DNA of 64,000 nucleotides from Candidatus Saccharicenans subterraneus (GCA_003426165.1 QUAH01000008.1:62001-126000); one strand, 5' to 3'. Numbered from the stretch's first letter, positions 8,049-18,288 are shown. Made by a program: numbers and translations. The notes: generated from the sequence alone by a model not told the origin.

Positions 8049-10688
8049 ATGAACATAAAGTCAGGGCGGAAGGCCAGGAAATTTTCTTATGGACTGAATA
8101 TCAAACGCCGGTTTGGCCTGCTTCTCCTTTTCTTATCCTTAATTGTTTCGGCTCTCTCAGTCTACCCCGTTGCCGCCGCCACGGGCCAAGAAAAAATAAC
8201 CGCGCCGGAAGCTTTCTTCGGATTTCAGCTCGGAGCCGACCGGAAAATCGCCCGCTGGGACAGGATTGTTGAATACTTCACCCTGCTGGAAAAAGAAAGC
8301 CCCAGGATCAAGGTCATCAACATGGGTCCGACCACCATGGGCCACCCCTTCCTGCTGGTCATCATTTCTTCGCCCGAAAACCTGGCCAACCTGGAAAGAA
8401 TAAAGGAAATCAACCGCAAAATCTCCGACCCCAGGCAGGTTCCGCCCGAAGAAATACCGCTGCTCATCAGCCAGGGCAGGGCCATAGTCTGCCAGTCGAT
8501 GAGCCTTCACGCCGACGAAATCGGCGGCACCCAGATGTCCCCGGAGCTGGCTTACGACCTTCTTTCCAGGAACGACGCCGAAACCCTGAGGATCCTGGAA
8601 AATGTTGTCTTCCTGCTCATCCCCAGCTTCAACCCGGACGGCCAGATAATGGTCACCGACTGGTACTATAAGACCCTGGGCACCGAGTACGAGGGTACTT
8701 CCCCGCCCTACCTCTACCACAGGTATGCCGGTCACGACAACAACCGCGACGGTGACTTTCTCAACCTCCAGGAATCAACTTACGCCGCCCGTATTCTCTA
8801 CCAGGAATGGAAGCCGCAGGCCTACGTGGACCACCACCACATGGGAAGCTACGGGGCCCGGCTTTACGTTCCTCCCTACTGCGACCCGATTCGTCCCTAT
8901 GCCGACCCGCTCCTGTGGCGCGAGCTGTCCTGGTTCGGGGGCCACATCGCCTACCGGCTGGAAGAAGCCGGGAAAACCGGGATCATCAACGACGCCATGT
9001 TTCCGGGCTGGGGCCATTTCGGCTGGCACTGGATAACTCCCTTTCATAATATCGTCGGCATGCTGACCGAATCGGCCAGCGCCCGCATCGCCAGCCCGCT
9101 GTTCATCCAGCCAGACCAGCTCCAGGGAGAGTCCCTGCAATTCCCGGCCTACGAAGCCCAGAGCAACTTCCCCCATCCCTGGGAAGGCGGCTGGTGGCGC
9201 CTGCGGGATATCGTTGAGCAGCAGAAAATCTCGGCCTGGGCCGTCCTGGACCTGGCTGCCCGCCACCGAGAAACCCTTCTTTATAATGCTTACCTTAAAG
9301 CGGCCAGGCAGACCGAGCGCGGGGCCAGCGAAAAACCCCGGGCTTTTCTCATCCCGGCCGAACAGCACGACCGGCTGACTGCTGTCAAACTGGTCAACAC
9401 CCTGCTCCAGAGCGGAATAGAAATCCATCGCCTGGCTTCAGAACTCCAAGTTAATGGAGTTATCTACCCGGCCGGTTCCTTCCTGGTCTCCCTGGCCCAG
9501 CCCAAGAGAGGCCTGATCATGAACCTGCTGGGCCGGACGCTATATCCTGATAATTACTGGACCCGTTCCCGGGACGGCAATCCGCAGCGCCCCTACGACC
9601 TGGCCACCCATACCATGGCCGAGTTCATGGGAGTCAGGGTTGACCCGCTGGATGACCTGCCGGAAGCCAGGCTGGAGCTCGTGGCCGATTCGGTCAAGGT
9701 CAGCGGACAGGTCCGGGCCGGGGCGGCCGGGTACCGGCTGGACGGCCGCCTTAACGATTCGTTCACCGCCGTCAGCCTGCTCCTGGATAATAAAATCCAG
9801 GTACTCAGGTCTGACCTGAAAACCGAGGAACTCAACCCTGGAGACTTCATGGTTGCCCAGGCCCCCGCTCAGGTGCTGGAGTCCATTGCTGCCAGAACCG
9901 GGGTCGATTTCGAACCGCTTAACTCGCTGCCGGCTGAAGGCACCCACCGGGTACGCCGTCTCCGGGTGGGACTTTACCAGCGCTATTACACCGGGAACAT
10001 GGAAGAGGGCTGGACCAGGTTGCTCCTGGAAAAATTCGATCTTCCCTATGTCACCATCATGGACGCCGACATCAAGAGCGGTCAGCTGGCCAAAAAAATT
10101 GACCTGCTCATCCTCCCGGCCGATTCGACGGCCATGATCATGGGCGAAGGACAGGAACCTTCCTCCAGGCGCCGGGCCAACTACCCGCCGGAGTACCGAA
10201 GCGGCCTGGGACAGGATGGCCTGGACAGGCTGAAAGAATTCATCAACCGTGGTGGGGTGCTGGTCTGCCTGGGAGCGGCCGGCAATTTTGCCGTGGAAAA
10301 ACTCGGCCTTCGCCTGAGAAACGTGGTGGCCGAGGCTGATCCAAAAGAATTCTTCTGCCCCGGTTCTACCCTGAAAGCATCCATCGACAACCTCAACCCC
10401 CTGGCCTACGGTCTTCCGGAAAAAGGCCTGGTCCTGTTTTTCAGCAGCCCGGCCTATGAAATCCTGCCCGGAAACGACAGCGAAAAATACCGGGTGGTCG
10501 TTCGTTATGCCGAGCGGGAGCTTCTCCAGAGTGGCTGGCTGGTCGGCGAGCAATACTTAAGCAAGAAGGCAGCCATGGTGGAAGCGGCTTACGGGCAGGG
10601 CCAGATAATCTTAATAGGACTCCGGGCCCAGCACCGGGCCCAGACCCACGGGACATTCAAGCTGCTGTTCAACACCTTTATCCGCTGA
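8049..10688 (+). CDS. secreted M14 family zinc carboxypeptidase
   Basis: 879 residues from the ATG at 8049, which lies six bases after GAGGAGG (8036-8042); the ATG at 8043 abuts that site. An N-terminal hydrophobic segment (LLLLFLSLIVSALS) acts as signal peptide. The catalytic domain shows HADEIGG (about residues 154-160, zinc-binding His and Glu), FNPDG, DNNRDGD, HHHMGSYG and LTESASA with the likely catalytic Glu. The C-terminal 500 residues hold a long all-beta/mixed region ending in a class I glutamine amidotransferase-like fold (LKEFINRGGVLVCLG), as in large bacterial M14 proteins. It should remove residues from peptides or peptidoglycan-like substrates outside the cytoplasm. Probably co-transcribed with the preceding gene. 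Confidence 0.9.
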   Translation: MNIKSGRKARKFSYGLNIKRRFGLLLLFLSLIVSALSVYPVAAATGQEKITAPEAFFGFQLGADRKIARWDRIVEYFTLLEKESPRIKVINMGPTTMGHPFLLVIISSPENLANLERIKEINRKISDPRQVPPEEIPLLISQGRAIVCQSMSLHADEIGGTQMSPELAYDLLSRNDAETLRILENVVFLLIPSFNPDGQIMVTDWYYKTLGTEYEGTSPPYLYHRYAGHDNNRDGDFLNLQESTYAARILYQEWKPQAYVDHHHMGSYGARLYVPPYCDPIRPYADPLLWRELSWFGGHIAYRLEEAGKTGIINDAMFPGWGHFGWHWITPFHNIVGMLTESASARIASPLFIQPDQLQGESLQFPAYEAQSNFPHPWEGGWWRLRDIVEQQKISAWAVLDLAARHRETLLYNAYLKAARQTERGASEKPRAFLIPAEQHDRLTAVKLVNTLLQSGIEIHRLASELQVNGVIYPAGSFLVSLAQPKRGLIMNLLGRTLYPDNYWTRSRDGNPQRPYDLATHTMAEFMGVRVDPLDDLPEARLELVADSVKVSGQVRAGAAGYRLDGRLNDSFTAVSLLLDNKIQVLRSDLKTEELNPGDFMVAQAPAQVLESIAARTGVDFEPLNSLPAEGTHRVRRLRVGLYQRYYTGNMEEGWTRLLLEKFDLPYVTIMDADIKSGQLAKKIDLLILPADSTAMIMGEGQEPSSRRRANYPPEYRSGLGQDGLDRLKEFINRGGVLVCLGAAGNFAVEKLGLRLRNVVAEADPKEFFCPGSTLKASIDNLNPLAYGLPEKGLVLFFSSPAYEILPGNDSEKYRVVVRYAERELLQSGWLVGEQYLSKKAAMVEAAYGQGQIILIGLRAQHRAQTHGTFKLLFNTFIR

Positions 10689-10890
10689 CAGAAGATGCAA
10701 CCAAAGGATTGACCAAAGATATCGCACAATCAAATGGGGGTAGTAAAGCCCGAAGAGTAGAAAAAGGCAGATTTTAAGAAACCAAAAATAATCTTGAACC
10801 GACTGACCAGGCCCAACAATGGCACATGAGAAATTATTAATTTAACTCTGGCTGCCTTTCAGCCCGGTCTTAAATTTATTTAACCGTGGT

Positions 10891-10909
10891 GACAGGGCCC
10901 TTCCCTGTC
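10891..10909. terminator. weak hairpin between convergent genes
   Basis: GACAGGG (10891-10897) and CCCTGTC (10903-10909) form a perfect 7-bp stem with a 5-base loop, 22 bases past the stop of the minus-strand gene. No T-run follows on either strand, so a role in termination is uncertain. Confidence 0.25.
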
Positions 10910-10930
10910 ATCCAGAGCCCTATACCAGGT

Positions 10931-13627
10931 TCAGTCGTCATCGTCCTGGACCACGGTCACCGCCCAGTCCGGGTAGGGTTCGGCCGGGCCCCGGACCGAA
11001 TGCCAGATAATCTTGTTGAGCACCGTTTCCGGGCAGGCATCAATCCTGCGGAAATTAAGCCTGGCCGAGATAATGGCATTCTTTCTAAGCAGCCTATCAC
11101 TGATCCTTTTCGGCTCGGGGTTCAACTCGTCAAGGGGAATGCGATTGGGCACCGCCGTAAAGGGTCTGAAGTCGGGTTCGTCGGTGAAGCAATCGAACAT
11201 CGGGGTGGCCGTGGCGTCAAACTGGTTCATGGGCGGCAGGCCCAGGATCTGCTCGATGGTCCGCAAAACACTGGTGGTGTTGTAATGGGTACTGATGACA
11301 GCTCCTCTTTTAACGTAGGGCCCGGCCATGTAAGCCGTCGTCCGGTAGCCGCTGACGTGGTCAAAGCCGTTCTGCGGGTCATCCTCGATGGCAATTATCA
11401 CCATCTCTTTCCAGAAACTGCTGTGGCTCAGGGCCTCGACGATCTGGCCGAAGGCCAGGTCGTTATCGGCCACCGCCGCCCGGGGCGTGGGCATACCCGC
11501 CCTGGTCCCGCTGGTGTGATCCACCGGCAGGCAGACCAGGACCAGTTGCGGCATTTCTCCCTTTTCTTCCCATTCCCTGATTTTGTTCTTTATAAAGCGG
11601 GCCCGCCAGACGTCCGGGACATCCATGTTCCAGCCGACGTAGCCGGTTGAAGTGAAGGAGGCGATGGAAGGAATACCCGGCTTACTGCCGATCCTGACCT
11701 CGCCTTTTCCGTGCAGGTACTCGTGCCAGAAATCCAGCCAGCCCGGTTCGCCGGGGCGTTTGGGGTCAGCCCAGCCGCAGTCGGGCATGGCAAATTCGCC
11801 GAAATTCCAGAGGCTGACTCCGTTCTTCAGGCAGTTATCCCAGATGAAACCGCTGGGAGCGTAGGCCAGGGCGTCAACCTCGTCCGGGCCCATGCCGTCG
11901 GGGTAACTCCGGGGCCAGCCGGCAAACGATTTTTCTATGTAATCTGTGCCGAAAGCGGTGGTCGACCACTGGTGTCCGTCGGCACTGAGGATGCCGCTGC
12001 AGTAGGTGTTGTCCAGCAGGATAAACTCCCTGACCAGCCGGTGCTGGTTGGGCGTTACCTCTTCTCCAAAGATGCAGAGCGAGGGGTTGCCGTTGCCCTC
12101 GGGCACATCGCCCAGGATCTGGTCATAAGTGCGGTTTTCCTTGATGATATAGACCACGTGCTTGATGAGCGACGGTTCACCGATTCTTTCCGGCACCGGC
12201 CTGGGCCGGGCTCCGGCCCTCGGTTTTTTCAGGGCTTCGCTGATTCTTTCCCGGTGGAAATTGGCCAGGACCTTTTTGGTCAGCCCGGCCAGCTCTTTTT
12301 TCCCCGGCAGGTTGAAGACCGAAAGGGACCCGTAGTATTGATGGGTGTTAAAGCCGGTCTGCCCGGTTGAGTCGTCGGTTCGCGGCCGGTCGGGCAACCC
12401 CTTGATGTTGGCCACCCATAGCCGGTTGAGGTTTTTATCCCAGGCCAGGACTCCGGGAAACCAGCCGGCCGGGATAAGTCCTTTAAGCTGAGATTTTTTC
12501 TTTTTAGGCCTGAAGTCGACCACGGCCACGGCGTTCTGGGTACCGTTGGCTACCAGCAGTGTGTTGCCGTCCGGCAGGAAGCACAGGGCGTTGGGTGAAG
12601 CCCCGAACAGGTCGGCCGGGCCGCGCTTGACCCAGATGGTCTCAACCACTTCATCCTTTTCGGTGTCGATGACACTCAGGTTATCAGAAGCGGCGTTGGC
12701 GCAGACCAGGTACCGTCCGGAAGGCGAAAGGGCCAGGGCCGAGGAATGCAGGTGAACCATGATATCCTTGATTACTTTTCCCGAAGCAAGGTCGATAACG
12801 GTAACCGAGCCCTCGCTGGCAATAAATTTTTCCGGGTCAACCCTGACCACGGTCCCCCGACCGGCCGGGCCGACCAGGTCATCCGGGCCGGGACGGCGGC
12901 CGCCCCAGTTGCTGACATAAGCTTTGTTTCCTTTAACCACCACTTCAAACGGGGCCACCCCGACCGGAAAAATTCTTAACACCCGGCCGGTGGCCGCTTC
13001 AACCTCCAGGAGCTGGTTGGACAGGTTGCCGCAGACATAGAGTCTTTTCCCGTCCTGGCTGAAGGCCAGGCCGGATGGAATTTCTTCCTCTCTTCTGGGA
13101 GCATTGGCCGGCGGCAGAAGAATGGTGTGAGAGGGCCGGACCTGGCCGTCGGAATGGACGGTGAAGACCTTGAGGCTGCCGTTGACGTTACTTAAATATA
13201 TGTGGCTTCCGTCCGGCGAGAAGACCAGCCCGTTGTAACTGAGCTGGCCCTTGGTGTCGGGTTCGAGGATGTTTTCGGAGACGGTCTCGGGCAGCGGCTC
13301 GTTCTGGCTCTCCGGGGGAAGCGGCACTTTCTGCCTGATCCTCAGGTCAACCGGGTCGACTATGACCAGTTCATTACTCTTTCCCGACACGGCTACCAGC
13401 TTCCCATCGGGCGAGAGGGCCAGGCCCTGGGGGCGCAGGCCGGGCAGTTGAACCTGGAGGCCGTAAGGTTCTACCACCTGGTTAACCGGCACCACCATCC
13501 GGCCGGAAAAATCAACCCCGACCGTTTCCTTTCCGGGACCGGAAACTTTTTCTTCCCGGCAGCCGGCAACCAGCATAAGCAGAATAAGGCAAAAAATGAC
13601 TGGAGAAAAAGTTGCGAATTTTTTCAT
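10931..13627 (-). CDS. lipoprotein with YncE-like beta-propeller and alkaline-phosphatase-fold phosphoesterase domain
   Basis: 898 residues. The signal peptide ends in a lipobox (LMLVAGC), so the protein is probably lipid-anchored. Residues about 50-430 form a seven-bladed propeller with repeated LALSPDGK, LVFSPDGSHIYLSN and LALSPSGRYLVCAN elements (YVTN/YncE type). The second half resembles the phosphoesterase (phospholipase C / acid phosphatase) family: VVYIIKENRTYDQILGD (metal-binding start, compare EENRSFD), DGHQWSTTAFGTDY, and late metal ligands in EDDPQNGFDHVSGYRTTAYMAGPY. Acidobacteria and relatives encode many such propeller-phosphoesterases. The substrate is unknown. It carries an acidic tail (VVQDDDD). 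Confidence 0.85.
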   Translation of the reverse strand: MKKFATFSPVIFCLILLMLVAGCREEKVSGPGKETVGVDFSGRMVVPVNQVVEPYGLQVQLPGLRPQGLALSPDGKLVAVSGKSNELVIVDPVDLRIRQKVPLPPESQNEPLPETVSENILEPDTKGQLSYNGLVFSPDGSHIYLSNVNGSLKVFTVHSDGQVRPSHTILLPPANAPRREEEIPSGLAFSQDGKRLYVCGNLSNQLLEVEAATGRVLRIFPVGVAPFEVVVKGNKAYVSNWGGRRPGPDDLVGPAGRGTVVRVDPEKFIASEGSVTVIDLASGKVIKDIMVHLHSSALALSPSGRYLVCANAASDNLSVIDTEKDEVVETIWVKRGPADLFGASPNALCFLPDGNTLLVANGTQNAVAVVDFRPKKKKSQLKGLIPAGWFPGVLAWDKNLNRLWVANIKGLPDRPRTDDSTGQTGFNTHQYYGSLSVFNLPGKKELAGLTKKVLANFHRERISEALKKPRAGARPRPVPERIGEPSLIKHVVYIIKENRTYDQILGDVPEGNGNPSLCIFGEEVTPNQHRLVREFILLDNTYCSGILSADGHQWSTTAFGTDYIEKSFAGWPRSYPDGMGPDEVDALAYAPSGFIWDNCLKNGVSLWNFGEFAMPDCGWADPKRPGEPGWLDFWHEYLHGKGEVRIGSKPGIPSIASFTSTGYVGWNMDVPDVWRARFIKNKIREWEEKGEMPQLVLVCLPVDHTSGTRAGMPTPRAAVADNDLAFGQIVEALSHSSFWKEMVIIAIEDDPQNGFDHVSGYRTTAYMAGPYVKRGAVISTHYNTTSVLRTIEQILGLPPMNQFDATATPMFDCFTDEPDFRPFTAVPNRIPLDELNPEPKRISDRLLRKNAIISARLNFRRIDACPETVLNKIIWHSVRGPAEPYPDWAVTVVQDDDD

Positions 13628-14082
13628 TTCGCCAAACCTCTATCTGACTGATTTTCGTTTGACCCGGCTTCAAGCCACCAACGCAGTCCCGGCTTTCTTG
13701 CGTTCCTGGAGCTCGCGGGTCGGACAGGATTATGCTATTAAAGCGGATTGAAGATTGCAAACTTTTTACATCGGGACACCCGATTCATTTTCCTCCGGTC
13801 CGGTTGGGCCCCGCACTCTCAGGCTGAAGTCATTGAGGCTGAAGTTCTCGTTCAACGGCTGGTCGGCCACATTGTTCCGCCTCGTGGCCAAAGGAAGGGT
13901 TGGCTATTAAAAATCTGTCAGGCTCTGTTCGCTTTGTTTTACAGGTTTATAAGACGGCTGGCCGCTTTATAAGATAGAATAGATAAGTGTCCGGCTAAGA
14001 AAATCGCGCTTGCCTGTTCAAACCCCTGATAGGCTAGAATTTGCAACCGGCCCAGGCTCCGAAAAGCCCGATTCCCTCCGTC
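13628..14082. other. 455-base intergenic region without a convincing gene
   Basis: This lies upstream of the YncE-phosphoesterase gene and downstream of the aldo/keto reductase. The short open frames here lack ribosome-binding sites and recognisable content. I see no clear promoter pair; an AGAGGT site lies before the 13627 start. Confidence 0.5.
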
Positions 14083-15078
14083 TCAGCGGCGAATTGGGAA
14101 GTGGGTCTCGGTTTTTTCCTCAGAGCGGTCGGTGGCCGGAGGTGGCTCCGGAGACAGGCTGGAAATTTCGCGCCTAAGTTCTTCGGTCATTTCAATCTCG
14201 ACCGCGGCCACGGCGTCCTTGAGCTGGTCAACATTCCTGGCGCCGATGATCGGGGCGGTAACGGCCGGATGGCTGCCCACCCAGGCGATGGCCAGGCTGA
14301 CCGGGTGGTAACCATGCGACCGGGCAAATTCTGTAAATTTCTCGGCCACTTCAACAGTCCAGTCCTGGCCGTAGCGGACCTGGTAAATCCTGTTTTCCAC
14401 CAGCCGTCCCGAAGCCGGTTTTTTATCCTGGCCGTACTTTCCGGAAAGCAGACCGGCCGCCAGCGGACTGTAAGCCAGGACACCCAGCTTTTCAGCCTCG
14501 GCCATGGGCAGAATCTCCACCTCGGCCTGGCGCTTGACCAGGTTATACATGGGCTGAATACAGGCCACCGGGGCCAGGCCATGGAGAGCGGCCAGTCCGA
14601 TGGCCTTCTCCACCTGCCAGGCACTGAAGTTGCTCAGGCCGATGTAGAGAATTTTTCCCTGGTGAACCAGGTCGTCCAGGGCTCTCAGCGTTTCCTCGAG
14701 CGGGGTGATATCGTCGAAGCGGTGAATGAAGTAAATGTCGATTCGATCCGTACCCAGCCGCCTCAGGCTGCCTTCGACCGCGTACATGATGTGCCGGCGG
14801 TTGGCTCCCATGGCGTTAATATCAGGCCCGGTTGGAAAATAGACTTTGCTGGTGATGATGACCTCTTCCCGGCAGTCCTTGACCAGCCGGCCCAGAATTT
14901 CTTCGGACCGGCCCCTGGCATAAAGGTCGGCGCAATCGAAGATGTTGATCCCTTTTTCCCGGCAGTAAGCAAACATTTCAGCCGAGGTCTTCTCGTCGGC
15001 CTCGGCTCCGAAGGACATGGTTCCAAAACAGAGTTCCGAGACTTTAATTCCGGTCTGACCGAGATTCTTGTATTTCAT
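14083..15078 (-). CDS. aldo/keto reductase
   Basis: 331 residues, normal for the AKR superfamily of NADPH-linked carbonyl reductases. It starts MKYKNLGQTGIKVSELCFGTM, with the catalytic tetrad visible as FDCADLYARG (Asp and Tyr, about residues 51-55), SKVYFP (Lys, about residue 77) and IYFIHRFD (His, about residue 118). The C-terminal cofactor region includes PIIGARNVDQLKDA. GGAGG lies five bases before the ATG. The start overlaps the stop of the upstream GH3 gene as ATGA, so the two are translationally coupled. A role in processing sugars released by the GH3 enzyme is possible but unproven. Confidence 0.93.
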   Translation of the reverse strand: MKYKNLGQTGIKVSELCFGTMSFGAEADEKTSAEMFAYCREKGINIFDCADLYARGRSEEILGRLVKDCREEVIITSKVYFPTGPDINAMGANRRHIMYAVEGSLRRLGTDRIDIYFIHRFDDITPLEETLRALDDLVHQGKILYIGLSNFSAWQVEKAIGLAALHGLAPVACIQPMYNLVKRQAEVEILPMAEAEKLGVLAYSPLAAGLLSGKYGQDKKPASGRLVENRIYQVRYGQDWTVEVAEKFTEFARSHGYHPVSLAIAWVGSHPAVTAPIIGARNVDQLKDAVAAVEIEMTEELRREISSLSPEPPPATDRSEEKTETHFPIRR

Positions 15079-16841
15079 TTTGCCTCCTCAATTTTTTCCA
15101 GGACCAGGCCGTGGCCACGCGGGTAGAGCCCGGGCAAGGAGACCGGCAACCGGCCGGAAAGCCTGATTTCACCCGCCAGGGCCATGGCCGCCAGCTCCTG
15201 GGTCTCGGGTGTATTGCGGTACAGGCACAAGTAGCCATCAACCTCTGGAAAATGCCTTAAAAAATATGGACTGCCGAAGGAAAGAGCAACCACCCTGGCC
15301 CCGGCCACTTTTAGCTTCCTGATAAATTCCGCCTGAACCGGCTCCAGGTCAACCGTGCCCTTGCCCGACCTGAGGCTGGAGAATAGGGCCGCCACCACCA
15401 GGTCGGCCTGCGAAGCGGCTGGCAGCGCTTCATCCAGCTTCTCCCGGCCGGTATCGCCGTCGGCATAGAAAACCCGGAGACCGGGAAGGCGGCCGGCCAG
15501 TTCGGTGGCCAGCCTTCGCCCGGCATAGTAATCACCGGGGTCGCTGCTGAGTGAAACCAGCACGACCTTTTTATCCTTTCTTACCGGCAGCAGGTTGCCC
15601 TCATTCTTAACCAGGGTAATGGCCGAAGAAAATGTCTTTCTGGCTATCTCCCTGAATTCCTGTTTTCCCAGCAGCAGGGGCAGTCGCTCCAGGCTGACAT
15701 AGCGCTGGCGATGCAGCCCCAGCCTGGTCTTGGCCAGAAGAACCCGCCTCAGGGATTCCTCCACCCGGCTCAGGGGCAATTCCCCGCTCTTCACGGCCTG
15801 TTTCAGTCGCTCGATGACCCTGGCCGGGTCCAGGGGCAGAAGGAGCAGGTCCACCCCGGCCTTCAGGGCCCGGAGCGCAGCCTCTTCATCGCCAAAATAG
15901 CCGGTTATGCCCCGCATTTCCAGGGCATCGGTAACAATCAACCCCTTGAATCCCATCTGCTTTCTGAGCAAGTCGGTCATGATCCGCGGGGACAGGGTGG
16001 CCGGCAGGCCTTCTTCGGGTTCGAGCGCCGGGATGTAAAGATGGGCGGTCATGATGGACTCCACCCCGGCCTCGATCGCTGCCTGGAACGGATACAGTTC
16101 AACTTTTTTCAACCTTTCCTGGTCGGCTTTTATCACCGGGAGCAGGCTGTGAGAATCCTGGTCGGTGTCGCCGTGCCCGGGAAAATGCTTGGCCGTGGCC
16201 ATCATCCCGTGGCCCTGGCAACCCCGGATGAAAGCCCGGGTAATCCTGGCCACCTGCTCCGGGTCTTCCCCGACCGAGCGGGTGTTGATGATTGGATTAT
16301 CGGGATTGATGTTGACATCGACGACCGGGGCGTAGGTCATGTGGATTCCCAGGGCCCGGCCTTCTATGGCCGTAATCCGGCCCATCTCGTAGGCCAGCTC
16401 TTCTGAATCGGCAGCCCCCAGGGCCATGAGTGGAGGGAAAAGGGTGGCCCCGGTCACCTGGTTACCCGCTCCCCTTTCCAGGTCCGAAGCTATGAGCAGA
16501 GGAACTTTGGCCAGTTTCTGAAAATGGTTGGTAAAATAGGCGGTCTCCAGGGCTTCTCCGCCAAAAAGAATCAAACCACCCAGGTGATACTTCCCGACCA
16601 GTTCTTCCAGGTTCTTAAGGTAGGGACTGTCGTAATTGAAAAATTCACCGGTATAACGGGCCACCACCAGCTGACCTATCTTTTCGTCCAGGGTCATCTT
16701 CCTGATGGTCTTTTCCACCCACTGCCGGTCGCCGGGGAAACGGTTAGCTTCATCCTGGACCTTAACCCCCGGGGCACAGTTCAGCATAAATCCTACTAAA
16801 ATAGTAGGAATTAGCCAGTTCCAGCTCTTCGGCATCTTCAT
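15075..16841 (-). CDS. glycoside hydrolase family 3 lipoprotein (NagZ-like beta-N-acetylglucosaminidase)
   Basis: 588 residues. The signal peptide ends FMLNC, a plausible lipobox. The (beta/alpha)8 domain carries KHFPGHGDTDQDSH (about residues 214-227), the NagZ-type His-Asp general acid motif, and GLIVTDALEMRGI (about residue 300) with the Asp nucleophile. The presence of the KHFPGHG-x5-SH loop favours N-acetylglucosaminidase over beta-glucosidase. A C-terminal alpha/beta sandwich, absent from enteric NagZ, follows from about residue 390 as in Gram-positive and Bacteroidetes homologues. Likely role: release of GlcNAc from peptidoglycan fragments or chitooligosaccharides in the periplasm. GGAGAA lies before the ATG at 16841. 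Confidence 0.9.
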   Translation of the reverse strand: MKMPKSWNWLIPTILVGFMLNCAPGVKVQDEANRFPGDRQWVEKTIRKMTLDEKIGQLVVARYTGEFFNYDSPYLKNLEELVGKYHLGGLILFGGEALETAYFTNHFQKLAKVPLLIASDLERGAGNQVTGATLFPPLMALGAADSEELAYEMGRITAIEGRALGIHMTYAPVVDVNINPDNPIINTRSVGEDPEQVARITRAFIRGCQGHGMMATAKHFPGHGDTDQDSHSLLPVIKADQERLKKVELYPFQAAIEAGVESIMTAHLYIPALEPEEGLPATLSPRIMTDLLRKQMGFKGLIVTDALEMRGITGYFGDEEAALRALKAGVDLLLLPLDPARVIERLKQAVKSGELPLSRVEESLRRVLLAKTRLGLHRQRYVSLERLPLLLGKQEFREIARKTFSSAITLVKNEGNLLPVRKDKKVVLVSLSSDPGDYYAGRRLATELAGRLPGLRVFYADGDTGREKLDEALPAASQADLVVAALFSSLRSGKGTVDLEPVQAEFIRKLKVAGARVVALSFGSPYFLRHFPEVDGYLCLYRNTPETQELAAMALAGEIRLSGRLPVSLPGLYPRGHGLVLEKIEEAK

Positions 16842-16953
16842 GATATTTCTCCGACTCTGATTTTAATAAGTTTCCCCCTGCCCTTCACAATCGCAGGGCC
16901 GGGCTTGAATTTCATCATATTAACCTTATGAATTCCTGATCGGTACTGCCTGA

Positions 16954-18288
16954 TCAGCTAATGTACCTGATAAAATACCTGATTACCAGCAGGAAAGATA
17001 TCAAATAAACCAGCCAGTGTACCTTTCGGCCTTCTCCCCTGGCCAGCTTGATCAGGGAATAGCTAATGAATCCGAAGGCCATTCCGTCAGTGATGCTGAC
17101 GGCCAGCGGCATCACCACCACCGTCAGGAAAGCTGGAATGGCTTCGCTGATATCCTCCCAGTCTATCCGGGCCACGGATTTCATCATCAGGAAACCGACG
17201 ATAATCAGGGGAGGGGCTATGACCGGGTGGAGCACCTGGTCCTTGTAGACAAAGCTCCCGCCCACCATGGCCGCCAGGGGACTCAGGAAAAGAGCCCCGA
17301 GAAAGAGCACCGAAGTGGCCAGGTTGGCCAGGCCGGTCCTGGCCCCCTGGGCAATGCCGGTTGAGCTTTCGATGTAGCTGGTTACCGTGGAGGTGCCCAG
17401 AAGCGTTCCGACCACCGTCCCCATGGCATCGGCCAGCATGGCCTGGTTGGCCCTGGGCAATTTGCCGTTCTTGAAGAACCCGGCCGGGCCGCAGACCCCG
17501 ACCAGGGTGCCCACCGTGTCAAAAACATCGAGAAAGAAGAAGACGAATATTATCGGTATCAGCCCGCTCCTGAGCGCGCCGGCAATGTCCAGCTGAAACA
17601 TGGTCGGAGCAATAGAGGGTGGGGCGGCCAGCACTCCCTGGTATTTGACCACGCCGAGGGGCAGGCCAACCGCCGTGGTCAGGAGTATTCCCCACAGAAG
17701 AGCCCCGGGCACCTTCCAGGCCATCAGGACCGAGATTACCAGGAGCCCGATGAAGGCCAGGATAACCGGCTTGCTGCCCAGGTCTCCCAGACCCACCAGT
17801 ACACCAGGGGTGGAAACCACGATGCCCGCATACTCCAGACCGATCAGGGCAATCAACAGTCCGATCCCGGCGGCGATGGCGTTTTTCAGACTGTCCGGGA
17901 TTATCTCCACCAGTTTGCCGGCCACCCCAAACAGGGCCAGGACGGTGAAGATTACCCCGGAAATAAAATTGGCACCGAGGGCCACCTGCCAGGAATAGCC
18001 CATCAGGCCGCAGACCGTAACCGCAAAGAAAACATTGTGCCCCATGGCCGGAGCCTGGGCTACCGGATAGTTGGCCAGCAAACCGGTTAGAAGGGTGGCC
18101 AGGGCGCTGGCCAGGCAGGTAGCCACCATGACCGCCCCTCTATCCATGCCCGTCTGTCCCAGGATGGCCGGCTGAACAAAAATGATGTAGGACATGGTCA
18201 TGAAGGTGGTCAGCCCGCCCAGCAGTTCTTTCCTGAGGCTGGTCTGGTTGGCCTGAAGTTGAAAAATCTTTTCCAGGGTCTCAGTCAT
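16954..18288 (-). CDS. NCS2/AzgA-type purine (guanine/hypoxanthine) permease
   Basis: 444 residues with about 12-14 membrane segments. It starts with the amphipathic FQLQANQTSLRKELLGGLTTF typical of AzgA/PbuG proteins, then MSYIIFVQPAIL. The usual APGMGLNAYFA motif reads APAMGHNVFFA here, so the Gly and Leu near the substrate site are changed. Later motifs, FVFFFLDVFDTVGTLVGV and LGTSTVTSYIESSTGIAQGARTGL, are canonical. GAGGGG precedes the ATG. The gene lies downstream of apt on the same strand with a 141-base gap, which fits purine salvage. Specificity among guanine, hypoxanthine and adenine is not predictable given the changed motif. Confidence 0.88.
   Translation of the reverse strand: MTETLEKIFQLQANQTSLRKELLGGLTTFMTMSYIIFVQPAILGQTGMDRGAVMVATCLASALATLLTGLLANYPVAQAPAMGHNVFFAVTVCGLMGYSWQVALGANFISGVIFTVLALFGVAGKLVEIIPDSLKNAIAAGIGLLIALIGLEYAGIVVSTPGVLVGLGDLGSKPVILAFIGLLVISVLMAWKVPGALLWGILLTTAVGLPLGVVKYQGVLAAPPSIAPTMFQLDIAGALRSGLIPIIFVFFFLDVFDTVGTLVGVCGPAGFFKNGKLPRANQAMLADAMGTVVGTLLGTSTVTSYIESSTGIAQGARTGLANLATSVLFLGALFLSPLAAMVGGSFVYKDQVLHPVIAPPLIIVGFLMMKSVARIDWEDISEAIPAFLTVVVMPLAVSITDGMAFGFISYSLIKLARGEGRKVHWLVYLISFLLVIRYFIRYIS

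Noticed and set aside
13748..13972. 74-codon plus-strand frame upstream of the YncE-phosphoesterase gene
   Set aside because: No start signal and no homology-like features.
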